From Candidatus Methylomirabilota bacterium (GTDB taxonomy: Bacteria; Methylomirabilota; Methylomirabilia; Methylomirabilales; Methylomirabilaceae): a stretch of 5,112 nucleotides of DNA. The translations under genes were made by a program, and so were the position numbers. The stretch is taken from positions 1 to 5,112 of the forward strand of contig JAGWRQ010000152.1 in NCBI GenBank assembly GCA_028869615.1, in the 5' to 3' direction. How positions within the stretch are numbered: the first letter of the stretch is position 1; each line of letters opens with the position of its first letter. Under the pieces are notes generated by a model. It did not search any database, had not been told where the DNA came from, and saw only the letters and a program-made list of their open reading frames with translations. Below are positions 1 to 5,112 of this stretch, piece by piece.

Positions 1-392
1 CAGGAATCTATAAGGTGAAAGATGCCATTGTAGGACCAGATTCCCACATGAATTTTCTCGTACACTCGAACTCTCTCGGGTTGGCGCTGTCCTGCCTTGG
101 CGTTTTGAGCTGCCTTGTGAAACTTGCCGTTTTGCGTCAGGTTACCCGAAGGATAGTGCTCCGGCTGATCGACCGCCTTCGGGTTTGGGGAAGAAGACCC
201 ACGCGGCTCGTCATGACCCTCGTAGATCAATGTCGTGCCCCCGTCTTCAAGCCGGTCGCGGTAAGGGGCATTCCGTCGGACTGACATCAAAATAACAGAG
301 TGATTGCCACCAAGACCGAAATTCATTCCTTGTTGAAGACTTGTACCTTCTCGTCGGCACATTTCGATATATGGAATGATGTTGTCTGCCAC
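1..392 (-). CDS. SRA/YDG-like domain protein, probable N-terminal part of an HNH-type endonuclease (C-terminus beyond left edge)
   Basis: Seen: an open minus-strand frame runs from 428 to the left edge without a stop. It gives 130 residues from GTG 392, the only usual start codon upstream of the conserved part (next ATG 362). Motifs in order: SLQQGMNFGL (18-27), HSVILMS (31-37), a D-x-GG-TTLIYEGHDEPR block (50-64), VDQPE (74-78), GNLTQNGKF (83-91), PERVRVYEKI (105-114) and a terminal Y-N-G-x-F-x-L-I-D (121-129). Known: SRA/YDG domains, which read modified cytosine, share the order SVxLS / LIYTGH / DQ...GNLAL / VRV / YDGLF. I recall similar bacterial proteins in which this domain precedes an HNH nuclease; that part would lie off-window. 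Inferred: a modification-dependent restriction or DNA-binding role. The gene lies about 110 bases past moaD on the same strand and is visibly less GC-rich than the operon, suggesting an accessory gene. The start is doubtful: a better-placed ATG at 455 is followed by an in-frame TAG (431-429), so the gene may be damaged at its 5' end. Confidence 0.62.
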   Translation of the reverse strand, partial: MADNIIPYIEMCRREGTSLQQGMNFGLGGNHSVILMSVRRNAPYRDRLEDGGTTLIYEGHDEPRGSSSPNPKAVDQPEHYPSGNLTQNGKFHKAAQNAKAGQRQPERVRVYEKIHVGIWSYNGIFHLIDS

Positions 393-425
393 AGCTTGAA
401 CCTGACGAGAGGTTGGGCGCCGTGT

Positions 426-454
426 TGCCTAACTACTGAATATACTGGTTAGCA
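426..454. repeat. Imperfect inverted repeat at the 5' end of the SRA-like gene
   Basis: On the minus strand TGCTAAC and GTTAGGCA face each other across about 14 bases. They could form seven base pairs with one bulged base. The arms overlap the upstream candidate ATG (455-453) and contain the in-frame TAG (431-429). The loop holds two copies of CAGTA. There is no T-tract, so it is not a classical terminator; it could be an operator, an attachment or insertion footprint, or chance. Confidence 0.35.
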
Positions 455-506
455 TATCCTGATCCTCAGACCTCTAATGAGTGTGGCAATGCTGCCGCTC
501 AGGCCA

Positions 507-788
507 CTAACCGCCCGGGAGTCCTCGGGCGCTGTTGATGAACAGCGTCACTTGGTCGAATGGGGTGAGCGCTGTTTTAAGGCCGTCGAGAAGCGCGATG
601 TTCCGGTCGTTGACCAGGACCTCGACATCCTGCTGGAGCTTTTCCCCCGCAAACACGAACTCCTGGAACGCGGGGCCCATGACCTGCTTCAGCGCCTCCA
701 GAAGCTGCTCCACTGTGCCGGCATCGATCCCGAACGTGGTCAATCCTGCAGCCTTCCGGATCGCGCCAAGAAACCTTACCTCAGCCAT
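507..788 (-). CDS. MoaD/ThiS-family sulfur carrier protein
   Basis: A 93-residue beta-grasp protein of the MoaD/ThiS family. It opens with the usual first strand (AEVRFLGAIRKAAG), has a central helix (VEQLLEALKQVMG, about 26-38), a VEVLVNDRNI strand (56-64), and ends in the diagnostic Gly-Gly tail (LPGG). In the family this tail is adenylylated by a MoeB-type enzyme and turned into a thiocarboxylate that gives sulfur to molybdopterin. It is slightly longer than E. coli MoaD (about 81 residues). It follows aorB by 19 bases on the same strand, so it is probably a co-transcribed carrier for the oxidoreductase's tungsto- or molybdopterin. Similar MoaD-like genes accompany aor operons such as that of Aromatoleum (from memory). 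I see no convincing SD before ATG 788, so translation may depend on coupling to aorB. A general sulfur-carrier role (ThiS-like) cannot be excluded. Confidence 0.85.
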   Translation of the reverse strand: MAEVRFLGAIRKAAGLTTFGIDAGTVEQLLEALKQVMGPAFQEFVFAGEKLQQDVEVLVNDRNIALLDGLKTALTPFDQVTLFINSARGLPGG

Positions 789-794
789 AGAAAA

Positions 795-822
795 CAGGGT
801 ATAGGATTTAGGGTGTAGGGTA
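795..822. repeat. Degenerate 7-nt tandem repeat, telomere-like (TAGGGTx)
   Basis: Four consecutive heptamers on the plus strand read CAGGGTA, TAGGATT, TAGGGTG and TAGGGTA, followed by a weaker GAGGTCC. The array covers the last codons of aorB (Tyr-Pro-Thr-Pro), its TAA stop (810-808) and most of the 19-nt gap to moaD. The period of seven and the TAGGG core are seen directly; the function is unknown. Confidence 0.5.
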
Positions 823-2616
823 GAGGTCCAGTTCCCTCAGTTTCCCTGGGGTCGGGACGCCTTCCGGTGTCCACCCGCGAAGCGCGTAGTATTCGGGCAG
901 CATCTCGCCGAGGCGGGCCACCTTCCCCTTGGCCGGCCCCGCTGGAATCGGCTCCTCCAGGATGCGCCGGGGCAACGTATCGTCTTTGGCGCTGAAGCCG
1001 GCCTTGAGGTTGAACAGCCGCTCGAGGTTCCAGATTCGCTCGCCGATCTTGAGAACTTCCTCCACCGTATAGCCGGCGCCCGTCGCCAGTTCCAACATCG
1101 CGTGCAGATCAGCGGGCCCCAAGGCAAAGGTGGTGAACACACAGGTGCCGGTCGAATCGACGAAGGCGGTGGCGTCCTGAGACGCTTTGGCCAGCGCCGC
1201 CTTCCCCTCGATGGCGAAGGGGTCCATCTTTCGCGGAACACCGAACACCTCGGCCGCAATGGTGTAGCCGCGCAGGTGACAGGCGCCACGGTTGGAGGTA
1301 GCGTACCCCAGCCCGATCCCCTGCGCCCCTCGTCCGTCGTAGGCGGGGAACGCCTGCCGTTTGACACCCATAAATAACTCCGGATGACCGTACCGCTCGG
1401 CAAGCCGCGCGCCGCCCAGCGCGAGCAGTGCGCCGAACCCCTCACCCCTGCCCAGCTTCTCCGTCATCTCCACCAGGGCATCCGCGTCGCCGAAACGAAG
1501 CGAGCGGCCGGTCTCACGCTCCAGAATATAGCCTCGCTCGAACAGCTCCATGGCGGTGGCGATGGCCACCCCCGCCTCGATGGTGTCCATCCCCAGCTCA
1601 TTGCAGAGGTAGTTCGCCTTGGTGACCGCCGCTAGATCGTCCACGCCGGTCATCGCGCCAAGGCCCCAGACGGTCTCGTATTCCGGACCTTCGCCCGACC
1701 CCTTGAACCTTCCGGCCTTGATCTCGGTGACCCGCGCGCAGGCAATGGTGCAGGCGAAGCAGCCCTTGTTCCGGATCAGGATCTTGTCGTGAATGGTCTC
1801 GCCGCTGATTTTATCGGCGCCGGCAAACTGGCCGAATTGAAAGTTGTTGGTCGGCATGAAGCCATGCGCGTTGATGACGTTCACGATCCCTGGCGTGCCG
1901 TACGTCGGCAAGCCCTCTCCCGAACCGTGATCTGCCTTGAGCTTCGCCACGGCCATGAGGCAGGCCTGCATAAACGCCTGGGGGTGCGCGACCTTCACCG
2001 ACCTGGTGCCGCGGAAGACCACCGCCTTCAGGTTTTTCGACCCCATCACCGCGCCCACTCCAGAGCGCCCTGCGGCCCGATGCTTGTCATTGATGACGCA
2101 GGCGGTGAGGCTCAGCGTCTCACCCGCAGGCCCGATGCTGCTGATCTTGGCCTCGGCGCTGGTGGCCGCTCGAAGAGCGTCCTCGGTCTCGTGCGTGGAC
2201 TGCCCCCAGACCTGGGCGGCGTCCCGAATCTCTACCCGGTCGTTGTTGACCCAGAGGTACACCGGATGTGGCGCCTTTCCCTCGACAATCACCAGGTCGT
2301 AGCCGGCGTACTTCATCTCGGCGCCGACGTACCCGCCGGAATTGGAGCATGCGATAGCGCCGGTCAGCGGCGACTTGGTTACCACCATATACCGGCCACC
2401 GGTGGGGGCGTTCGTGCCGGTAAGCGGGCCGGTGGCGAGGATCAGTTTGTTGGCTGGTCTGAGGGGATTGAGCGTCGGGTCGGTCTCGTCGTACAGGATC
2501 TTCGTCGCCAGGCCCCGACCGCCGATGTAGGCCCTGGCGAGTTGCGGGTCCAACGGCTCCTTCGCCACGCTGCCGTTGCTCAGGTTGACCCTGAGGATCG
2601 TCCCGGTCCAGCCCAT
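808..2616 (-). CDS. aorB: Aldehyde ferredoxin oxidoreductase, catalytic subunit (AorB-like)
   Basis: A full-length 602-residue member of the tungsten/molybdenum aldehyde ferredoxin oxidoreductase family, close to the 605 residues of Pyrococcus AOR. These cytoplasmic enzymes convert aldehydes to carboxylates, or the reverse at low potential, using a bis-pterin W (or Mo) cofactor and one [4Fe-4S] cluster. Visible landmarks: the N-terminal GWTGTILRVNL start; a pterin-binding stretch with TGPLTG...TGGRY and SNSGG (62-95); GRSGVGAVMGSKNLKAV (183-199); cluster ligands C286, C289 and C293 in GCFACTIAC plus C492 in DSTGTC, matching C288/C291/C295/C494 of the Pyrococcus enzyme; PEYETVWG (311-318); and SNRGACHLRGY (441-451) with active-site H447. 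No gap or missing key residue is apparent. Its ATG shares one base with the aorA stop (TGATG), and an AAGGAG lies just upstream inside aorA. The substrate cannot be read from sequence; the gene pairing with a polyferredoxin resembles the aromatic-aldehyde AORs more than the single-subunit archaeal enzyme. Confidence 0.95.
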   Translation of the reverse strand: MGWTGTILRVNLSNGSVAKEPLDPQLARAYIGGRGLATKILYDETDPTLNPLRPANKLILATGPLTGTNAPTGGRYMVVTKSPLTGAIACSNSGGYVGAEMKYAGYDLVIVEGKAPHPVYLWVNNDRVEIRDAAQVWGQSTHETEDALRAATSAEAKISSIGPAGETLSLTACVINDKHRAAGRSGVGAVMGSKNLKAVVFRGTRSVKVAHPQAFMQACLMAVAKLKADHGSGEGLPTYGTPGIVNVINAHGFMPTNNFQFGQFAGADKISGETIHDKILIRNKGCFACTIACARVTEIKAGRFKGSGEGPEYETVWGLGAMTGVDDLAAVTKANYLCNELGMDTIEAGVAIATAMELFERGYILERETGRSLRFGDADALVEMTEKLGRGEGFGALLALGGARLAERYGHPELFMGVKRQAFPAYDGRGAQGIGLGYATSNRGACHLRGYTIAAEVFGVPRKMDPFAIEGKAALAKASQDATAFVDSTGTCVFTTFALGPADLHAMLELATGAGYTVEEVLKIGERIWNLERLFNLKAGFSAKDDTLPRRILEEPIPAGPAKGKVARLGEMLPEYYALRGWTPEGVPTPGKLRELDLYPTP

Positions 2617-3107
2617 CAGCCTGTCATCTCCTTGTACACTTCCTTCATCCGAAGGGCGGTGGCGGCCTGCTTGGCCTTGGGGCCTGCGTCCTCATCGGTG
2701 AAGAGCAACGCCTTTGGCGTGCAGAACTTCACGCACTCCGGATCGCCGTCGATGGAGAGGCAGAGATCGCACTTCTCGGCCTTGCCGTGGTCCGCATACA
2801 GCTCTATCGCCCCGAACGGGCAGGCCAGAACGCACATCTTGCAGCCGACGCATTTATTGTCGTCCACGTAGTACGCCATGTAGTCGTCGTTGCGAAGGAT
2901 GGCGGTGGTGGGGCAGATCTTTGCGCACCAAGCTTCGCTGCATTGAGTGCAGGCGGTGGGGATGTAGACCGCTTCTTCCAGAAAGATGCTGACCTTGATG
3001 CGCGATCGACTGGGATTAAACTCGCCGTAGTGCTTGACCGAGCAGGCCAGCTCACAGGCCCGGCAGGCGGTACACCGTTCGGGGATGATGCTGAGGACCT
3101 TCGCCAT
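2616..3107 (-). CDS. aorA: Four-cluster 4Fe-4S ferredoxin subunit of aldehyde oxidoreductase (AorA/HycB-like)
   Basis: A 163-residue electron-transfer protein with 16 cysteines in four groups: C12-C15-C18-C22, C53-C56-C61-C65, C86-C89-C92-C96 and C113-C116-C125-C129. This is the spacing of DMSO-reductase-type/HycB-like polyferredoxins that bind four [4Fe-4S] clusters. There is no signal peptide or membrane segment, so it should be cytoplasmic. In Aromatoleum-type AORs the equivalent small subunit carries electrons between the tungsten subunit and a flavin subunit or ferredoxin (family knowledge). It is the first gene of the operon; its stop overlaps the aorB start by one base, which implies coupled, roughly equimolar production. 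The start ATG 3107 is supported by a strong GGAGG five bases upstream. No flavin subunit (aorC) is visible beside it, so the final electron partner is unknown. The C-terminal 25 residues are charged and helical-looking. Confidence 0.92.
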   Translation of the reverse strand: MAKVLSIIPERCTACRACELACSVKHYGEFNPSRSRIKVSIFLEEAVYIPTACTQCSEAWCAKICPTTAILRNDDYMAYYVDDNKCVGCKMCVLACPFGAIELYADHGKAEKCDLCLSIDGDPECVKFCTPKALLFTDEDAGPKAKQAATALRMKEVYKEMTG

Positions 3108-3112
3108 TCCAA

Positions 3113-3117
3113 CCTCC
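3113..3117 (-). promoter_or_regulatory. Shine-Dalgarno site of aorA
   Basis: GGAGG on the minus strand, five bases before ATG 3107. It fixes the start codon of the first operon gene and is the strongest SD seen on this strand. Confidence 0.75.
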
Positions 3118-3147
3118 GTCTACTCTGAACGGATTGCGACTTCCTTC

Positions 3148-3176
3148 ATCTAACCCCACGTCATCACCCCTGTCAA
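3148..3176 (-). promoter_or_regulatory. Candidate sigma70-type promoter of the aor operon
   Basis: On the minus strand a perfect TTGACA (3176-3171) is followed after 17 bases by TTAGAT (3153-3148). The -35 matches the consensus fully and the spacing is ideal, but the -10 matches only three of six. Transcription would start near 3141, giving a leader of about 35 bases that includes the SD. I see no clear operator. Confidence 0.4.
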
Positions 3177-3224
3177 GGACATTCAGGGCTGTGCAGCAAG
3201 GGCTGGACACCACGGGCCTTACCG

Positions 3225-3241
3225 TTCTCAGCATTTGAGAA
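3225..3241. repeat. Small inverted repeat in the divergent intergenic region
   Basis: TTCTCA and TGAGAA form a six-pair stem with a five-base loop, without a T-tract. The region 3108-3340 between the divergent aorA and hicB genes holds two candidate promoters and this small dyad; I see no gene or RNA in it. The dyad might be a regulator site, but one this short could be chance. Confidence 0.2.
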
Positions 3242-3305
3242 ACTCTTTGGCAGTAACCCAACTTTCGGTGAGATTGGCGCACCGGCTGGTTCGATTCTCG
3301 GGCGA

Positions 3306-3334
3306 TTGACATTTTTCTATAGCTTGCGTAGACT
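3306..3334 (+). promoter_or_regulatory. Candidate sigma70-type promoter of hicB, predicting a leaderless transcript
   Basis: TTGACA (3306-3311), then a 17-base spacer and TAGACT (3329-3334, four of six matches to TATAAT). The expected start point, about seven bases after the -10, falls on the A of the hicB ATG at 3341. No SD precedes that ATG, which fits leaderless translation. Such placement also lets a protein bound at the promoter shut the operon off directly. Confidence 0.5.
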
Positions 3335-3340
3335 CTCAGC

Positions 3341-3541
3341 ATGAACGTCAAGGTGATAGTTGAACTTGGAGAAGATGGACAGTACGTTGCGCATTGCCCT
3401 GCCCTGAAAAGCTGTTGGTCGCAGGGCAAGACCCGTGAGGAGGCGTTGCAGAACGTCCGTGAGGCCATCGAATTGTACCTCGAGCCCGCACCAGGCCAGA
3501 TGGTCGAAGATAAGACACGCGAAGTGGTTGAGATTTCGTGA
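3341..3541 (+). CDS. hicB: HicB-family antitoxin (short form)
   Basis: A 66-residue protein matching the HicB antitoxin core, a partial RNase-H-like fold: strand one MNVKVIVEL, the motif GQYVAHCPALKSCWSQGKT (13-31; typically Y-x-A-x-C-P-x-L-x-G-C-x-S-x-G-x-T), helix EEALQNVREAIELYLE (33-48), and a C-terminal strand EVVEIS. HicB proteins bind and block the HicA mRNA interferase and usually repress their own operon. No ribbon-helix-helix or HTH domain is present here, as in other short HicBs. The last bases overlap a hicA-like start (GTGA, 3538-3541), the usual coupled arrangement in antitoxin-first pairs. It appears intact, whereas the partner toxin looks truncated. Start chosen at ATG 3341 because the protein aligns from its first residue and a promoter abuts it. 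Confidence 0.88.
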   Translation: MNVKVIVELGEDGQYVAHCPALKSCWSQGKTREEALQNVREAIELYLEPAPGQMVEDKTREVVEIS

Positions 3542-3672
3542 ATCTGCCCCTCCTCTCCGGCCGACAAGTACTGGCCGCATTGACGCGTCTTGGCTTTGTG
3601 GAAATCGACCGGAGAGGCAGCCACGTCAAGATGGAACATCTCGACGGACGCCGCATCGTGTTCGCTGCACCT
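3538..3672 (+). pseudogene. hicA: Truncated HicA toxin (N-terminal part only)
   Basis: From GTG 3538, overlapping the hicB stop, the frame reads as a HicA-type double-stranded-RNA-binding-fold toxin: NLPLLSGRQVLAALTRLGF (2-20), then DRRGSHVKMEHLDGRRIVF (24-42), with the catalytic histidine at residue 29 in GSHVKM. HicA proteins of this type normally continue with a 'PLH'-like strand and a final helix (about 20-25 more residues ending around RSILRQAGIS). Here the similarity stops at about residue 42-45, followed by AAPLLPQEGV and then the propeller start. The other two forward frames do not restore the lost tail. No stop codon ends the fragment; the frame stays open through the next gene. It is therefore either a decayed toxin cut by a rearrangement or the N-terminus of an unusual fusion. 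Loss of the last helix probably removes toxicity (inference). Confidence 0.7.
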
Positions 3673-3682
3673 CTTCTACCAC

Positions 3683-3689
3683 AGGAGGG
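3683..3689 (+). promoter_or_regulatory. Shine-Dalgarno site of the propeller gene
   Basis: AGGAGGG ending ten bases before ATG 3700. The match is near perfect and the spacing slightly long. It supports separate translation from 3700, even though the reading frame is open further upstream through the hicA fragment. Confidence 0.65.
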
Positions 3690-3699
3690 AGTGTTACCC

Positions 3700-3876
3700 A
3701 TGTATGATAACTCTACTCTATTCACAGCAGCCCCCTTGACACATCGTGCTCTTTCTCGAGGACGACACGTCGCTCGCAGACGCTGGCCCGCACGCTTTGG
3801 GGTGGGGACAATGGCGCTGGTCCTCGGGCTGGCAGCGCTCTTGGGAACGGCGAGCCGCCTCCCCGCAGCATGGGCC
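3700..3876 (+). other. Signal peptide of the propeller protein
   Basis: Fifty-nine residues: a long basic n-region (Arg at 16, 20, 22, 26-28 and 32), a hydrophobic core at 38-49 and an Ala-Trp-Ala cleavage motif at 57-59. There is an RRR but no clear S/T-R-R-x-F-L-K, so the Sec route is more likely than Tat. There is no lipobox cysteine at the cleavage site. Confidence 0.7.
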
Positions 3877-5112
3877 CAGGACGAGCTCTTCGTTACCAAC
3901 TGTGGAACCAATTCCGTGCTGGTCTTCACCCGGACGGCAAGCGGCAACACTGCTCCGCTTCGGACCCTGCAAGGGGCGGCCACGGGATTGAGTTGCCCGC
4001 ACGGGCTCGCCGTGGACCAGGTGAACAACGAACTGCTGGTGGAGAACGCGAACTCCATCACGGTCTACCCGCGGACGGCGAGCGGCAACACTGCCCCGCT
4101 TCGGACCCTAGTGCCCACGGGGTTGAATATTGGCAACTTGTTCGTGGACCCAGTGAACAACGAACTGGTGGTGACGGACTTTGTTGGCCCCTCCGTTGCG
4201 GTCTTCACCCGGACGGCAAGTGGCAACACTGCTCCGCTTCGGACCCTGCAAGGGGCGGCCACGGGGTTGGGGTCGCCGCAGGCGGTGGTCGTAGATCCGG
4301 TGAACAACGAGCTGCTCGTGGTGAACACGAACTCCATCACGGTCTACCCGCGGACCGCGAGTGGCAACACTGCCCCGCTTCGGACCCTCCAAGGGGCGGC
4401 CACGGGTTTAAATAGTCCCAGTGCACTGTTCGTGGACCTAGTGAACAACGAGCTTGTGGTGTCGAACTCTGCGAATCCATTGGGTTTGTCACCCGTCCGT
4501 TCCTCCATCAGGGTCTACGCCCGCACGGCGGACGGCAACACTGCCCCGCTTCGGGTCCTCCGAAGCCCGGAGTTGGTCGGGCCCCTCGGCCTCGCAGTGG
4601 ACACCGTGGATAATGAGCTGCTCGTGGTGAAAAATCTTCACGCAACCGTATTCGGACCCTCCTCTCCCTCTTGCTCGATCTCCATCGACGCAGCGGTCCT
4701 GGTCTTCCCTCGGGTGGCGAGCGGCGACATCTGCCCGCTCCGGACCCTAGAAGGAAACGCCACGGGATTGACGAACCCCCAATTCCTTGCCGTCTCCAGT
4801 CCCGCGACCTCCCTCGCCGCCGCCGTCCTGCCCGCGAGCCGCTCCGTCCAGGTGGGTACGCCGGCCACCGCCTTCGCGACCGTCATCAACCTGGACACCG
4901 GCCTGGCGACCGGGTGTAGCCTCGCGCCGGCGATGAGCCTCCCCGCTACCTTCAGCTACCAGACCACCGACCCGACCACCAACGCGCTGACCGGGAGCCC
5001 CAACACCCCGGTGGACATCGCCCCCAGCGCCGCCCAGAGCTTCGTCTTTGCCCTGACCCCCACGAGCCCCATCGCCCCCACCGACGTGCCGCTCAGCTTT
5101 GCCTGTACGAAT
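3700..5112 (+). CDS. Secreted beta-propeller repeat protein with Ig-like C-terminal region (C-terminus beyond right edge)
   Basis: An open frame of 471 visible residues from ATG 3700 to the window edge, no stop. Order: Arg-rich n-region (1-37), hydrophobic core MALVLGLAALLG (38-49), cleavage site AWA|QD after residue 59, six blade-like repeats (about 61-367), then a Thr/Pro/Ala-rich region with strand-like segments (VQVGTPATAFATVIN, TFSYQTTDP, VDIAPSAAQSFVFALTP) suggesting an Ig-like fold. Each blade follows ELLVxNxNSIxVYxRTASGNTAPLRTLxGxATGLxxPxxLxVDxVNN, an NHL-like propeller pattern with an Asp-Asn-rich loop. Similar secreted proteins occur in several environmental phyla, but no precise function is known to me; a surface or periplasmic binding scaffold is plausible. 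The start at 3700 is preferred for its AGGAGGG; ATG 3811 would leave a signal peptide without positive charge, and GTG 3538 would fuse a truncated HicA to the front. The gene may share the hicB transcript; no convincing promoter of its own is visible. Confidence 0.85.
   Translation, partial: MYDNSTLFTAAPLTHRALSRGRHVARRRWPARFGVGTMALVLGLAALLGTASRLPAAWAQDELFVTNCGTNSVLVFTRTASGNTAPLRTLQGAATGLSCPHGLAVDQVNNELLVENANSITVYPRTASGNTAPLRTLVPTGLNIGNLFVDPVNNELVVTDFVGPSVAVFTRTASGNTAPLRTLQGAATGLGSPQAVVVDPVNNELLVVNTNSITVYPRTASGNTAPLRTLQGAATGLNSPSALFVDLVNNELVVSNSANPLGLSPVRSSIRVYARTADGNTAPLRVLRSPELVGPLGLAVDTVDNELLVVKNLHATVFGPSSPSCSISIDAAVLVFPRVASGDICPLRTLEGNATGLTNPQFLAVSSPATSLAAAVLPASRSVQVGTPATAFATVINLDTGLATGCSLAPAMSLPATFSYQTTDPTTNALTGSPNTPVDIAPSAAQSFVFALTPTSPIAPTDVPLSFACTN
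3922..4410 (+). repeat. Two-blade (about 279-nt) internal duplication within the propeller gene
   Basis: Conserved blade cores start at 3922, 4063, 4201 and 4342. Cores one and three (69 nt each) differ at only two synonymous positions and share the VFTRT form. Cores two and four share the VYPRT form and differ at three of their first 48 bases. The offset is exactly 279 nt in both pairs, so a two-blade unit was duplicated as a block. Core two lacks three codons (the QGAA part). More diverged cores follow at 4513 and 4702, with wider spacing. Confidence 0.85.

Noticed and set aside
15..284. Plus-strand 89-codon open frame
   Set aside because: It lies antisense to the SRA-like gene, whose product has recognisable motifs; the plus-strand product resembles nothing and has no SD.
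513..530. GC-rich hairpin near the moaD stop
   Set aside because: It lies inside the coding end of moaD and has no following T-tract, so it is not supported as a terminator.
477..818. Plus-strand open frame opposite moaD
   Set aside because: Antisense shadow; the minus strand encodes a clear MoaD-type protein with a Gly-Gly tail.
1789..2871. Long plus-strand open frame (360 codons) across aorB and aorA
   Set aside because: A GC-rich antisense frame; the product is His/Arg/Gly-rich and featureless, while both minus-strand genes are complete and conserved.
3276..3306. tRNA T-loop-like GGTTCGATTC
   Set aside because: The flanking bases do not form a T-stem and no acceptor or anticodon arm is visible.
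3736..3764. TTGACA inside the propeller 5' coding region as a promoter
   Set aside because: No acceptable -10 hexamer at 16-18 bases; it lies downstream of the favoured start codon.
3870..4415. Plus-strand 181-codon repeat-rich frame, and the antisense frames across the same repeats
   Set aside because: Frame-shifted readings of the propeller repeats; their periodicity is inherited from the real gene.

Overview
The window looks like chromosomal DNA of a GC-rich bacterium, probably an environmental or metagenome-derived anaerobe or facultative anaerobe. The main pointers are a tungsten-type aldehyde oxidoreductase operon and a secreted 'RTASGNTAPLRTL' repeat propeller. I associate both with groups such as NC10/Methylomirabilota, Nitrospirota and deltaproteobacteria, but the sequence alone does not fix the taxon.

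Left and centre, minus strand (3107 down to 1): a compact operon reads ferredoxin-like electron-transfer subunit (aorA-like), then aldehyde ferredoxin oxidoreductase (aorB-like; stop and start share one base), then a MoaD/ThiS-type sulfur carrier after a 19-nt gap. A strong SD and a candidate promoter precede the first gene. Together they would build a pterin-cofactor aldehyde/carboxylate redox enzyme that passes electrons through a chain of [4Fe-4S] clusters, with a co-expressed MoaD-like protein probably serving cofactor synthesis. Downstream on the same strand, and running off the left edge, is a less GC-rich gene whose product resembles an SRA/YDG-type modified-DNA-reader domain. In related proteins this domain often precedes an HNH nuclease. 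Its start is unclear because a TAG interrupts the frame just after the best-placed ATG.

Centre-right, plus strand (3306 onward): a divergent promoter sits only 7 bases from the start of a small hicB antitoxin gene. hicB overlaps by GTGA a hicA toxin frame that loses HicA similarity after about 45 codons. That frame has no stop and continues in phase into a large secreted beta-propeller protein. The propeller has its own SD and ATG (3700), a long Arg-rich signal peptide, six blade-like repeats and the start of an Ig-like C-terminal region, and it runs off the right edge. The truncated hicA/propeller junction, the two-blade DNA duplication, a 7-nt telomere-like repeat at the aorB-moaD junction, and the interrupted SRA-like gene are the points most worth a second look.
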